Source: Saccharum officinarum (Eukaryota > Streptophyta > Magnoliopsida > Poales > Poaceae). Taken from it: a stretch of 64,000 nucleotides of DNA. Below are positions 44,443 through 56,945 of the stretch, in pieces (the stretch's first letter is position 1; every line of letters begins with the position of its first letter). Under the pieces are notes generated by a model, which searched no databases, was not told the origin of the DNA, and saw only the letters and a list, made by a program, of their open reading frames with translations. The position numbers and the translations under genes were made by a program. The DNA is taken from contig CM036197.1 in assembly GCA_020631735.1 (NCBI GenBank), positions 49,647,880 through 49,711,879 on the forward strand. Direction: 5' to 3'.

Positions 44443-45026
44443 TGCCGATGTTTTGGATTGTTGACTAGTAAATTTGTATTGCGCGTTTGGCCCGGATGGT
44501 GTGCTAAGAGGACATAAGGATGTATACTGGTTCGGACGAAATGTCCCTACATCCAGTTGCTTATGTTACTAGCACTAAAGTTTGCAGTAGGGGTTACAAA
44601 CAGGCTAGAGAGGGATGAGATCCCAAGTCTCTGGTGAATGTGAAGTGGAGTTCAAGTGCTTGAGATCGTTCGTAGGCCTCTGAAGAACCTCTCCCAAGAT
44701 GGGGCACCTAGCCTTCCCTTTTATGGACCAAGGGAAGGACCTGGGGTACACGAGAGAGAGAGAGAGAGAAGTGGAAAAGAGGAAAAGAAGAAAGAGAAAA
44801 ATTGAGAGGAAGGGAGCTCTGGGGCTACGTTGCCCTTCTCCTCCGTACGCGGGTCCTGCAGGTCTTGTAGACGACAATGGAGGCAAGTGCATGTCATGAC
44901 CCTATCCGTTACTGGTGCTACAGGCAGGCGCCATCGCTTAGTCATGGAGTAGCGTCCCATCCTGGCATGCTGTATGATCAACAGACCCCCTTGACTAGAG
45001 TCGTATGGAGATCCAAGCCGCACAGT
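44443..45026 (-). mobile_element. Element E 5' LTR, distal half
   Basis: LTR of the antisense element E, ending (minus strand) ...AAAACATCGGCA. It contains the grass-typical stretch around TGTATACTGGTTCGGAC and GTAGGGGTTACAAACAGG. It is cut at 45026 by Athila element D and resumes at 61740. Confidence 0.75.
45022..45026. repeat. Target-site duplication of element D, left (ACAGT)
   Basis: ACAGT here and ATAGT at 61735-61739; one C/T difference. Confidence 0.6.
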
Positions 45027-46280
45027 TGTTGGCGGTTCATAACATACATTTATACCACCAACATTTGAATATAATAAAGGAAATATGACTACCAAAACTT
45101 AGGAATAGGGGATTTATGGCTAACATTCCATGAGTTTTGGTATGTACATGTTTTGTAGGCACAAAAGCAGAAATCCAACAAAATGCGCTTTCCAGGAGGC
45201 ATATTTGAGCAAAACAAATGCAAAAGCCCACTCAAACGCAGAAGTGGACCGAAGCACCGGTGAGGGAGGCACCTAGGCCTAGCCAGGAGCCCGTAGGCCA
45301 AAGGTGGTGGCCAGGCATGCAGCCTAGGGTGCAGTCGCACCCTAGGTGCGGGCACACCGCCCCAGCTTGTCCTGGGCCCATGTTTTGCAGTCGGTGCATT
45401 TATTGCATAGGGAGGCAGTTGCATGTGGTGCTTACCAAAAATACCATGCAAACCGACCTCCTCCAAGCTATATAAAGAGCACCCCTCCTCACATCATCAT
45501 ACACACATTGGAGAAGAAGAAGGGCTACACTATCTTCATTAGCTTCTAGCTAGATTAGAGTAGGGAGTGAGAGAGGGAAAGAGTTAGAGAAAAGAGCGTA
45601 GTAGCGGTAGCTTCTACCTTGAGTGCTCGGTGAGCCTTGTACCTCAGGTGGACGGAGTGCTGGACTTGTCGGCTCCCTCTACACTTGTACCTCTATGATC
45701 GACTTACTAATTGGAGTAAGAAGTTCGCATTCATCTTTCGGTTATGATTCCATAAGTTAAGTTACCATTGTTGCTACTTACTTCTGAGTTCGTTGTCTAT
45801 CCTCATGGTAGATGCTCTAGTAGAGGACTCCTGATAAAGATGGAAGTTCCTGGCCAACGCTAGAGTAGTAGCGGTTAGCGTAGACGTGGTGTCTAAGCTA
45901 CACATTACCTTCGTTTGCCTCGTATCCCATGGTTGAGGGGTAGGCTGCAGGGGGTGACAGCCCTATCCGCCTTTCATAATCCCCCATGTTTGGGTACGGC
46001 ATAGAGCTACATGCCGATATCGCTTGGCAGACCAAGCGTAAGCCGGTGCCCGAAGTGAGTTTATAGTACCAAAGGTATCTTCGCTTAAGGTTTCTGCCCC
46101 TAGACGAACCTCACTACCCAAGTTACCTTTCATCCTTTTCTCTAGGCAAACTAGCTAAGAGATTACTTACAATATCGTTCCTTTGGGAAATACGATACCC
46201 TGAATACTTCCGAGTGAAGTGCTGCAACGGTACTTCTATGCGCTTGCGGACTTTTATGCTTTTGCTAAGAAGCACCAACA
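45027..46280 (+). repeat. Element D 5' LTR
   Basis: TGTTGGCGG...CACCAACA. It contains a near-perfect GC-rich palindrome (45323-45346, two central mismatches) 123 bp before TATATAAA (45469-45476), the probable promoter. Confidence 0.9.
45469..45476 (+). promoter_or_regulatory. TATA box of element D 5' LTR
   Basis: GCTATATAAAGAGC followed by a pyrimidine-rich start region. The 3' LTR has TACATAAA at the same place (60920-60927), so its box is mutated. Confidence 0.6.
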
Positions 46281-46288
46281 AGCATTTC

Positions 46289-46306
46289 TAGCGCCGTTGC
46301 CAGGGA
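46289..46306 (+). promoter_or_regulatory. Primer-binding site of element D (tRNA-Asp type)
   Basis: TAGCGCCGTTGCCAGGGA, eight bases after the LTR. The usual Athila site TGGCGCCGTTGCCGGGGA pairs with the 3' end of tRNA-Asp; two mismatches here are both G-to-A. Confidence 0.75.
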
Positions 46307-46395
46307 ACAGTTGTCGTTTTAGTCTTCAAACCTAGTTTGCCCGTGTATCCTTTGTTTTTACTTTTCTTTTCTTTTCTTTTTAGTTTTTTTTTCCA

Positions 46396-47330
46396 ATGGA
46401 GCAGCCTACCATTCAAAACCTTTCTACTCCCAAGGGCGAGTACGTTGAACCTCCATAATCCTCAAAGCCAATCCGCCCAGGATTTATAGCCATGGGTCAG
46501 GAACAAACCTTCTCAGGGTTAGATTATGAAAACCCTTATCATCACCTACGGGAGTTTGAGCAACTCTATGCTTGCCTGACCATTTCAGGCATGTCACAAG
46601 AAACACTTCGGTGGAAGTTGTTTCCGTTCTCACCTGATGAGAGGGTGAAACAATGGTACGCCCATAACATAGGGAAGGTAGCTGGTGATTAGGAAGAACT
46701 TAGGAACATATTCTGTCTAGCGTTCTTCCCTATGTCCTGACTCGCTGCCCTGCATCAAGAGATACTCAACTTCCAACAAAAAGAGAAGGAATCCATAGGT
46801 GCAGCTTAGGACAGATTCTCAATTTTAACGAGGTCTAGCCTAGACTTGTCTATACCCAATCACGTGCTCTTACATCATTTCTGGTTAGGGCTTAGCAAGG
46901 AGTCTGCCCTACAGTTTGATATAGCTGCTAGAGGTTTGTTTACTCACAAAACCACAGCAGAAGGAGAAGCTCTCCTAGACCGCATTCTAGAGAACACTCC
47001 CCCGCTAGAACCCCTCTGAGTAGAGCCCGAGTTGAGCCATGGGAAGTCTCTTCGACCATGGTTGAACCTGTACCATCCATAGAGAGACCCTCACCCAAAC
47101 TAGAAGACCCGGAGGAAGGTTTCCAACCTTCGGATCTTCCATATTTCAAGGATGAGTTTTTCGAATATTTCAAAAATACCTCAAATTATGAATGTCAAAA
47201 GAGGCCACCAGTTCTTATCACTCCTTCGGACCCATTAGATTAACCTTTCCTTAAAGAGTCCATCAAGGAGTTGATTGTGGTCATGAGCAGTGAATGGGTG
47301 GAAGAGAGAGAGCACTCTTTTGAAGAAATT
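46396..47330 (+). pseudogene. Athila gag, element D
   Basis: It starts MEQPTIQNLSTPKGEYVEPP and carries the conserved Athila capsid core FSGLDYENPYHHLREFEQL, then SQETLRWKLFPF, EELRNIFCLAFFP, FQQKEKESIGAA, LHHFWLGLS and FTHKTTAEGEALLDRILENT. Stops include TAG 46690-46692 and 46807-46809 (both where Trp is expected), TGA 46738-46740 (where Arg CGA is expected), and more after 47010. Most are explained by G-to-A or C-to-T changes. Non-functional. Confidence 0.85.
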
Positions 47331-50300
47331 TAGATTCGTGCCCCTCCATCAACCATCTATTGCAAAATTCTCGGAACAATGGTGGATGTACTTTTCTTGC
47401 CCACTATCGGAGCAAATTTGATGTCTGCATCTTTTGCGTCTACCTATTTTGGCAATGAACCCCTTGCTCCAACAAACAAATTCTTTAGGAATAAGCCATG
47501 GTCGATCCTGAAAGGACATGGAATCTTGCACAATACTACAATTCATCATGATAATACCAAGATAGTCCTCGATTTCCATGTCTTCGATATTCAGGACTTC
47601 GGCATCTTGATAGGGTATCCCCTAGAAGAAATCCTCATTGACCCACAAAAAATAGGGGATCTAGACGTAAAACTGGGGAGGGACACTTTTACCATTCCTA
47701 TTACTCAAGTCAAAAACTCAGTGGCAGATTCTCTCCCCTATCCTAACCTGCCCAAGGAGGTCATGTCGGTTGTACCCTTTGATTCCCCCGAGTCGTCCTT
47801 GGAAAAGGATGCAAAAATCTTCATAGAAGAAGAGGATGACTTTGGCGAAACCATAGATCTTCCCTCCGAGGAAGTACCAACACCACCTCTGGTTGAGCTA
47901 AAACCTTTGCCCGCAGGTCTACGCTATGCTTTTCTAAATGGTGACAAGAACACCCCTGTAATCATTAGCGATAAGCTTTCTGATGAAGAGACATCCAAAC
48001 TAATCGCTATTTTAGAGAAGCATAAGTTGATCTTCGGGTATTCTTTGCAAGATCTCAAGGGGATTATCCTAGCACTCTATACCCATCGTATTCCAATTGA
48101 CCCTGTGAGCACACCATCATGTGAACCACAACACAGGCTCAATAATGCGATGCAGGAAGTCATGAAGAAGGAAGTCCTCAAACTTCTTCATGCCAGGATC
48201 ATTTATCTCGTACCACATAGTGACTGGGTTAGTCCCATCCAAGTGGTTCCCAAGAAAGGAGAAATGATGGTAGTTGAAAACAATAAAAATGAGCTAATTC
48301 CACAACACACTGTCACGGGATGGAGAATGTGCATTGATTACTAGAAGCGCAACGCGGCAATAAAGAAAGACCACTTCCCACTGCCTTTCATTGATGAAAT
48401 GTTAGAGCGGCTGGCGAAGCATTCTTTTTTTCTATTTCCTCGATGGGTATTTGGGATATCATCAAATTTCTATCCACCCCGATGATCAGAGCAAGACAAC
48501 GTTTACACGCTCGTATGGAACATATGCCTATCGTCGAATGTCGTTCGAGTTGTGCAATGCACCCGCTTCGTTCGAACGATGCATGATGTCTATCTTCTCA
48601 GACATGATTGAAGAAATCATGGAGGTGTTCATAGATGATTTTTCAGTCTATGGCAAAACCTTTGACCACTGTCTGGAGAATTTAGACAAGGTCTTATAGA
48701 GATGCCAAGAGAAGGACCTGGTACTTAGTTGGGAAAGTGCCATTTCATGGTCCGTGAAGGCATCATTCTTGGGCACCTTGTGTCTGAGAGGGGGATAGAG
48801 GTAGATAAGGCCAAGATTGAGGTCATTGAGCAACTACCACCCCCATGAACGTAAAAGGAATCCATAGCTTTCTAGGTATGCAGGGTTTTATAGGCGGTTT
48901 ATTAAGGATTTTTCACAAATCGCTAGACCCCTCACGAACCTATTAGCTAAGGATGCACCTTTTGAGTTCACAGATGAGTGCTTAGCTACTTTTCACATGC
49001 TTAAAAAAGCACTCATCTCAGCACCAATCATCCAACCACCCGATTGGTCGTTGCCTTTTGAGATCATGTGTGATGCTAGTGACTATGCTGTTGGTGCGGT
49101 CCTTGGCCAAACCAAAGATAAGAAGCATCACACGATTGCGTACGCTAGCAAAACACTAATGGGAGCACAACTCAACTATGCTACCACAGAAAAAGAGCTC
49201 CTAGCAGTCATTTTTGCTATTGACAAGTTTAGATCTTACTTAGTGGGTGCAAAAGTTATCATTTACACTGATTATGCTGCATTAAAATATCTGCTCACTA
49301 AGAAAGACGCTAAACCTCATTTAATAAGGTGGATTCTCTTACTCCAAGAATTTGACCTTGAAATTAAAGATAAAAAGGGAGTAGAGAATACTGTCGCCGA
49401 TCATCTTTCGCGTATGCAAGTCACTAACATACAAGAACTTCCAATAAATGACTTTCTACATGACGACATGCTGCTCAAGGTGATAGACTCCAACCCATGG
49501 TATGCAAACATTGTGAACGACATGGTTTCAGGCTATGTACCACCAGGCAAAAATAGGAGAAAGCTACAATTTGAAAGTCGACGTCACCATTAGGATGATC
49601 CGTCTCTGTACCGGGTCTACTCGGATGGCCTACTGAGGAGATGTGTGCTAATAGCCGAGGGTCTACAAATCATTAAAAGATACCATGTAGCACCGTACGG
49701 TGGCCACTATGGAGGATTCCACACACAAGCCAAAATCTGGCAATGTGGGTTCTTCTGGCCGATGATGTACGAGGACACCAAGGAGTTCATCTAAAGGTGT
49801 CGAAAGTTCCAATTCCAAGGAAGCATCAACTCTCACAATGCGATGCCCCTACACTACAACCTTCAAATAGAAATATTTGATGTGTGGGGCATTGACTTCA
49901 TGGGGCCATTTCAAAAGTCCCAAGATTGCGAGTACATCCTCGTCGCTGTTGACTACGTGTCAAAATGGGTGGAAGCACTACCATGTCGAGCTGCTGATGT
50001 CAGGCATGCAAGGAAGATGTTTCATGAAGTGATCTTCCCTCGCTTTGGAACACGAAGAATGTGATAAGTGATGGGGATCTCACTTCATAGACAAGACATT
50101 CAGAGCATTTCTGAGAGAGTTAGGAGCCAAGCACAATATTGCCACTCCATACCATCCCCAAACCAGTGGCCAAGCTGAGACCTCGAATAAACAAATCAAA
50201 AACATCTTATAGAAAACGGTCAATGAGATGGGAAAAGGATGGAAGAATAAGCTTCCTGATGCACTCTGGTCATACAGGACAACTTACAAAACTCCCATCG

Positions 50301-50803
50301 ACATGTGACCATACCAGCTAGTATAGGGAAAGAGTTGCCATTTGCCTATTGAGCTTGAACACCGAGCTCATTGGGCAATCAAAAGCTAGAATATGGATGT
50401 AAAGCTAGCAGGCAAAAATAGACAAAAACAAATTGCCGAGCTAGAAGAATGGTGAGAGAAGGTGTACCACAGTGCCAAGCTATATAAGGAAAGAACAAAA
50501 AGATGGCACGATCACCGAATTAAGCTAAAAAAATTCAAGCAAGGCGACAAGGTCTTGCTCTTCAATTCAAAGGTCAAGCTATTCGATAAAGGAAAATTAC
50601 GAAGTAAATGGCAAGGACCGTACACCATCATCAATACTTCACCACATGGCGTGATCACAATCCAGGACGATGACGGTAACATTTTTAAAGTTAACGGTCA
50701 ACGTTTAAAAATTTTCCTTGAGCCTTCTCATAACTTTAACTTTGACCAAGAAATAGATAGAATATATTTAGTAGCTTTTGATAAATTTATTCAAAACTTA
50801 TGA
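47331..50803 (+). pseudogene. Athila pol (protease, RT, RNase H, integrase), element D
   Basis: The longest open part, 47379-48344, covers the protease-like region (FDIQDFGILIGYPL) and the start of RT (LKPLPAGLRYAFL, HSDWVSPIQVVPKKG, GWRMCIDY). RT continues in other frames: MGYHQISIHPDDQ, RMSFELCNAPASFERCM, and FIDDFSVYG with the catalytic Asp pair (48451-48699). RNase H (48997-49593) has [27 protein letters not shown] and [10 protein letters not shown]. Integrase follows (49594-50330) with DVWGIDFMGPF (first catalytic Asp) and VDYVSKWVEA. The C-terminal part (50462-50803) has RKSKWQGPYTI-like wording (RSKWQGPYTI). Many stops and shifts make it inactive. No chromodomain is seen, as expected for Athila. 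Confidence 0.88.
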
Positions 50804-51169
50804 AAATATAAAAATTTGATCATACTAACATATTCTTTCATTTACTTGAAAATATAAAAAATATAAATATTTGTTTTCTTTTAAGCAAGTCATCATGGTA
50901 AAATGACCAATATACCCTCACTAGACATACCATGATCTTTGCCTATCTTTGCTTGATTCTTGCTAGACACATGTTTATTCACTCATTAAATGCAAGATCA
51001 TGAAATTTGAATTTGAAATGTGAATATTCCTTTGATTCACCATGATCACACACATATCTTACTCTACCACTTGTTGATCCTGTTGAATCACAAGCCGACA
51101 CCAGCATCACTAGGATCCCTTGGCACACAAATGAACATGGAAGAAAATTCATACCGAGGGGAGGAACTA
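50804..51169. other. Element D, AT-rich spacer after pol
   Basis: No coding or structural feature seen between the integrase end and the palindrome at 51170. Confidence 0.5.
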
Positions 51170-51302
51170 GGGGTGCGGCCGCACCCCACCTGGCTCCGCT
51201 GGCCCTCTATCTTCTCTTGTATCTTCCTAATCCTATGTGTATCACATCCATGGCGGTGTCTGGTTCATTTCCATCTCGGTGGAGGCCTGAGCAGCTATAA
51301 AA
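51170..51302 (+). promoter_or_regulatory. Possible internal promoter of element D
   Basis: A perfect 18-bp palindrome GGGGTGCGGCCGCACCCC (51170-51187) is followed 109 bp later by TATAAAA (51296-51302) and a CT-rich stretch with TCTCCTCACACC. The LTRs of D have the same arrangement: a GC-rich palindrome with the same core, then about 123 bp, then TATATAAA and CCCTCCTCACATC. It lies 74 bp upstream of the ORF at 51376. Inference only. Confidence 0.4.
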
Positions 51303-51375
51303 CTACCCCCTAGCCTCTCTTCTCCTCACACCAAGCTTCAAGCTTTCTATTCTCCCTCATACAAGCAGCTCTCAA

Positions 51376-52185
51376 GTGCTTAGTGCAGCAATAGCCAGCT
51401 ACGCACTCTCGCTTTACAAGGCTTCAAGCTCCATCTGTGACTTAGATGTAGCTCCTTTGTCGGTTGACTACACTCCCAAGAGCTCCTATGTACGGGAGGA
51501 GGCAAGGCTCATCACGGAGACACCGCTCGCCATCGTGCCACCTCCAAGCTACATGAGTGGTGGCTCAAGCATCAAGTCAACGACACGTTCAAACATGCCC
51601 AAAGGTGGCGCCAAGGAGAAGAAGAAGGCACCCACATGACCTACCACCGGTGCCATCGGCCTCAAGCGAAAGACACCCAATAGTAGCGATCCTAGCAAAT
51701 GCTCTCTTGTAACTCCTTCAGGCACTCGCGCTAGTTCGTCTATACCATCCACTAGGCCTAGTCCTTCCTATACCGTAGTTAGCATATACAAACCCGATGG
51801 CGGGTATGGGAAGGCACTCATGCGCAAGCCAGCTAAGAAGCCAGTAAATGAGCCGACTCCCTCCGGGAAGGGGTTGGAATCCTCAGGTGCGCCCCTTAGG
51901 ATCAAGAGGATGATTAAGCCTCGAATTAGAGGGCAACCCACTGGATTTCTCAATGAAAGTGAGGATGAGCAGCCATCCAAGGGCCCTACACTCGCCTCAC
52001 TTAGTACTAGCAATAGAAGCCTGCGTGCAAGTATTAGGAAGGCCAATGATCGTACCGCCAAGAGTGTTCTAAAAATCAAAGAACTCGGCGATGAGATCAA
52101 TGAGCTTCGTCGCGGTTTCAGAGAGAAAGTTGCTAGGGTGGCCAAGGCAGCGGGAGTTGAGCATGCTCTCAACCAACCCCTTTAG
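51376..52185 (+). pseudogene. Third ORF of element D, downstream of pol (269 codons, one stop)
   Basis: One frame from 51376 to 52185 is broken only by TGA at 51637-51639 (a CGA codon with C-to-T would explain it). It is Lys-, Ser- and Pro-rich. The stretch at about codons 205-265 (SNRSLRASIRKANDRT, LKIKELGDEINELRRGF) looks like a coiled coil. Athila elements often have an env-like ORF here, but I see no signal peptide or membrane anchor, so I do not call it envelope. Function unknown. Confidence 0.5.
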
Positions 52186-52265
52186 ACCACTCCTGCTATA
52201 CAAATAAATTAGGCGCATCATTTCCCTTTAAGTTTTTTCCTATCATTTTGAATTTCATCTTGTAA

Positions 52266-52270
52266 TGCGT
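52266..52270. repeat. Target-site duplication of solo LTR F (TGCGT)
   Basis: Repeated at 56306-56310. Confidence 0.8.
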
Positions 52271-55200
52271 TGTCACACCCGGTTTTAAGGACAAAACCAG
52301 ACATACACTATATGTGAAATAAAGAAGTCAAATCTCACATATAGCCACAAATAAGTGTAAATATCAAGAGACAAATGCTTAATAAACGTAATGCAATAAT
52401 ATAAGATAAAACCTTAGAGAACAACACAGCGGAAAGACAACTCCAGACACCGGGTGTAGACTTCACTCTAGGATCAAACTGACTGGTTGATCACAATTCT
52501 AAACTTCTCCTGAGGTGTGGGAAATAGCAAGAGTGAGTCCATGTTGAACTCAGCAAATATATCATAGGGTTCATGAGGCTCAAAAGTTGACACTGGTTTA
52601 CTGCGATTAGCTTTTATTTGTCACAATTTTATTACATGAGTAGCATCAAGTTTGCATTAATCCCACAATAAACATATGATCAATGTAAATATGAATAACG
52701 AATAGCAAAACACATATTAAACCAATAAATGTTCATCTATTCTATGAAGGTCCAAGGCCACTCGTGACCATGAGCACGACTGATATACCAGTTTTACACT
52801 CTGCAGAGGTTGTACACTTTCACTGTGAGTCATGATTACCCATATGCCCGGGATGGCCAATCCCCAAAACACTCTCAAGATGAGCAGGCAGGGTTCACTA
52901 TGAAGTCTTTCAAAGGTTCATCTAACAAGTTAGGGCCGCTAGATTCACTCGGCAAACAGATGTAGAGCCCCCCTTCCAAATGTCACAATAACACGCAGCC
53001 TATACACATAAGGACAGAGGTCGCACTATACCCGATTCGTCAAGCCGTTCTTACGCCATAAAGGTTACCACTAACAAGCTAGAAAAGGTCCTCATACTTG
53101 ACTAAAGCCAGAGCCATATAGCCCTCACAGTTGTACTGTAAGTCCCGAATGTTCGTCCACAGATGAGTCCTTGTGAAGAGAAACTAGAGCACCAAAAATA
53201 AACCCATGCTCTAGCCCTCTTTAAATAGTAATCAAAAAGTCATCTTTTAGTGTTGTTGCATATTCCATTAATCATATTACAAGATCATAGTTTATGTTCA
53301 GCGCTAGCAAAAGCTACCCAATGCAAAATCCCATAGGTGACAAGGTATAGATCAAAAACTAGGAAAATTCTTAATGACAATTCAATACAGACACATGCAA
53401 TATGATTTTATGTGATTAAAGTGAATAGGACAACAAGGAAATCCCATATTATAATTGCCTTAACTTGCTTTTCCCCCAAAGCAATATGCTCAAAAGCCTT
53501 TAGTATCCAACTTCCAATCCTCTGCGTCTAATTCTCAGCTTCTAGTCTTCAGAGAACAGCTTCTTAATCACCACATAAACCTCACCTACTGGACTTGATC
53601 AATAAATCACCATACACAGATCGAGCATTTATACACGAAGCAAACAATGAATAATAATTAGAACAGTACACCAAACAAGTAAAACAACAAGTAAAAATGT
53701 TTTAAAGATGTTCTATACGTTCCTACAAACACACAGACGCGGAAAGCACGCTAATCGGAGCTGCGGTGCAAAAGAAACGACTAGCGAAAGATTCGCTTTA
53801 TATGGTAAAAAGAAAACTATAGGCTTTTGATTTTAACTAGGCAAAACAGTGTAAATATCATTAATCATGTTAGTCATATTATATTGTAGTTGAAAAAACC
53901 AAGTTAGTCATGTTTTATTTATAAACATTAAATACTATTTAAGCCAATTAAACTTTATTTGTGAAGGGATAGTAATTGTTTGAAAACATCTAACGAATTT
54001 ATTTAGGACTCGTATTTAAACTAATCACGTTATAATTTAGAAACACATTAACATTGGAATAAATTATGTTAATAACATATATAAATTAGAAAGCATAAAG
54101 AAGGTGATAACAACTAATCGAATCATTATATGTTTCTTACATAAACTAAACAAGTTCTATTTAAGAAGCACTTAAGTTCTTATTAATCATGATAGCATTT
54201 GATTATTTATAAAAGACAAATTATAAACCAAAGTTACTTTTAATTTGATAAGACAGTAGATAAATATTAGTTAAATTAACTACATGCTTCATGTTTAACT
54301 AAACTAATTATGATTAAGAAACATTTAAGTTAATATTAATCAAGTTAACATTTATTTAAGAATGTTCTATGTATGAACCTAAGTCGCTTCTAATTTAAAA
54401 GAGCATGACATAAATATTAATCAAATAAACATAATTTAATTTGTAAACACATAACGTGATATGGTAAACAACGTTGCTAATGCGTCTCTTACGCTAGCAT
54501 AGTCACGAAGCAACAAGAACGAAATTATACCCCTATGTTGCTTTTAGTTAGAAAGCTGTTAAATAAATATTAATCAAGTTGCATTTAAATAGATAAATTC
54601 ATACTTGATTGACATCATAAAAATTATCGCTACTATATAGAGCGCGACGCTACAAAACTATCGCAACAAGAACGGATTTATAAACCTAGATTGTTTTTAA
54701 TCATAGAACTAATTGCATGTCAATTAAATTAATATTTAATTTATATATGACTAGCATGTAACACGTCTACGCCGATAGTATGTAGCTTCAGTTGGCATGA
54801 TTGCAAAATCACAAGAACGAGTTACTACACTGGTTGCTTTTAATTAAAAATGCATTAAATAAATATTGCACGTAAATCAATAAATTCATAATTAGGTGAC
54901 ACGATATACGTAATCACCGACGTGTCCGAGTCACCGGTCAAACTAATTTTTATTGCTAACATTATCATTTTTGTTAAGCAAATAATTTCCTCGTAGGATG
55001 ACACGTGTTGTCAGACCTGCACTGATCCCGGTAATTTTTAATGTAGCATCAACCGGTCAATCAATGTTTCAAATGCATGCATGCAACAAACGAGAAAGTA
55101 AAAGTGCCACCCTTTATTGCACCTGATAGATCACCGAAAATAAATCACAGACTATTTACGTTAGTTATGCATGTACATTAATTAAAAAACTACTTTAATT

Positions 55201-56305
55201 ACTAGCAGCTGTCAATTTCAAAGCTCACCGGCGGCCTGGTATCCGCGGCGGGTGCGCTAAACAGTATTCATAGGACAGGCTATATATACAGTACCACGAA
55301 ATACTATACGAAACTAACGCAACTAAAACGGAGCAAAACGAAATTAAAACGAAGAAACGACAAAGATATTACAAACCAGTGGCAGAACCGCAAATACTTC
55401 ATCTTCTACCTCCATCCATTTGAAGGGCCTCGGCCTGGGGGCGACACAAGAAGGAGAAAAAAAATCTAATTTACTACACGAGAGATTTTTCAAACTAGGG
55501 CTCCTCCACGGTAGTTTTGGTGTGCTTTTATCAAGGGGTAGGTACGTATATATAGGGAGAAAAACTCCCTACCCCCACGTCAACTAGCGATACAGTACTA
55601 ATTGATGTTGCATCCTCCATCTTTACTAATAGGCCTAATTAATTATTAAAGCCCATTAGTAAATAAATGTATGGGCCTTTGGGATTTATTAGGATTATTG
55701 CACATGGGCTTTGAGCGTCGGAGAAAATGAGATATTTATTTATTTTCGGAATTAATTAATTTCATGGATAAAATAATTTCAGAAAAGTCCAGACTTATTA
55801 TTTAAGCCACGAAAAATACTCCGAAAGCTCCGAAAATTCAGGGAAAATTCTCAGAGACATTATGAAACATAAGAAACCAAAATAAAGTATTTGGAACTCA
55901 TGATAAGATATTTTGGAGCATCTAAAAATTAGACTATACTCACAGACAAGTGGAAAGAAGCTATAGAAAAAGTCAGAAAAATTCCCGAGAAATTTGTAGA
56001 GGTTGATTGACAGATGAGAAACAAGGAATTTGATTGCAGAAAACGATAAAGGCTTGCTAGAGATGGAAGATCGTCCTACTAAATGCATTTTAAAGATTTT
56101 ATTCACTCTCAACACACAAAGGAACAATAAGCAAACATCACATCAAATCATATGCACCGGCATGTATACACTCAATGTTGCTAAACCCTATGATAAATTT
56201 TATTTTAGTGAAAAATATTATTTTTCTATGTTTTCATGAGCACTAGAATATAAAATTAAATTACTTTGCATCTATTTTGAAAAGAGCAAATTTTAGGGTG
56301 TTAGA
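52271..56305 (-). mobile_element. Solo LTR F (Tekay-related), antisense
   Basis: On the minus strand it runs from TCTAACACCCTAAAATTTG (expected TG, one mutation) at 56305 to GGGTGTGACA at 52271; 4035 bp, TSD TGCGT on both sides. A TATATATA box for the minus strand is at 55547-55554. The 52271-53400 end is an inverted copy of the end of solo LTR G. It is AT-rich with no gag-pol. Two-exon remnants of the LTR gene may exist but are too decayed to call. Confidence 0.8.
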
Positions 56306-56310
56306 TGCGT

Positions 56311-56353
56311 CTACAATTTATCATTGAATAAAGTTTTATTGTTAGTAATATAT
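56311..56353. other. Element D spacer between solo LTRs F and G
   Basis: These 43 bases plus the two flanking duplications are all that separates the two solo LTRs. Confidence 0.7.
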
Positions 56354-56938
56354 TGTTGTGTAACACCCTAAAATTTTGGGATATTAAAAAGTAGGTAAAT
56401 ATGATTTTTATACAATTTTGTGAGCATACAAATTTAGAGTAATAATAATTTTTATTAACTTAAGATCAAATATAAGGGTAGAAACATGTTTGTGCACTCA
56501 TGCTGTTGCATTTAAATTTTTTGTATTGAGTGGTTTGATTCAAATTCAAAATAGGATTCAAAACCATTTGAAAATGCTTTGAAATAATTGAAAAGGAAAA
56601 AGAAAAAGGGATTTCATTCTCCCCGGCTTTCAACCTGTGAAGCCCAGCGGCCCATCCCTCGCCCGCAGCCCACCACCGCGCACGGCCGCTTGCTTCTCCG
56701 CGCGTGGGCCGTCTCTGCGTGGCCGCTTCCCCGTTTCCCCGTCTTGGGCCGAGCCCGGCTAGCCCAGCTCGCGCGCGCTGCCGCGGTTCCCTTCACAGCG
56801 CGTCGCTGACACAGTGACCCTATCTGTCAGACGACGTCTTCTTCCTTCCCACGACGCGAGTCGGATTTCCTTCCATCGTTGCCACCGACCGAATCCGAGT
56901 CCAAATCCTCCCCTTCTTTCTTGGAACCGCCTTCGGGC

Positions 56939-56945
56939 TATAAAA
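56939..56945 (+). promoter_or_regulatory. TATA box of solo LTR G
   Basis: GGGCTATAAAAGCG in GC-rich context, the same setting as in LTR B. Confidence 0.6.

Noticed and set aside
51376..52185. Envelope gene in element D
   Set aside because: Position fits, but no signal peptide, membrane anchor or cleavage site is visible; kept as an ORF of unknown function.
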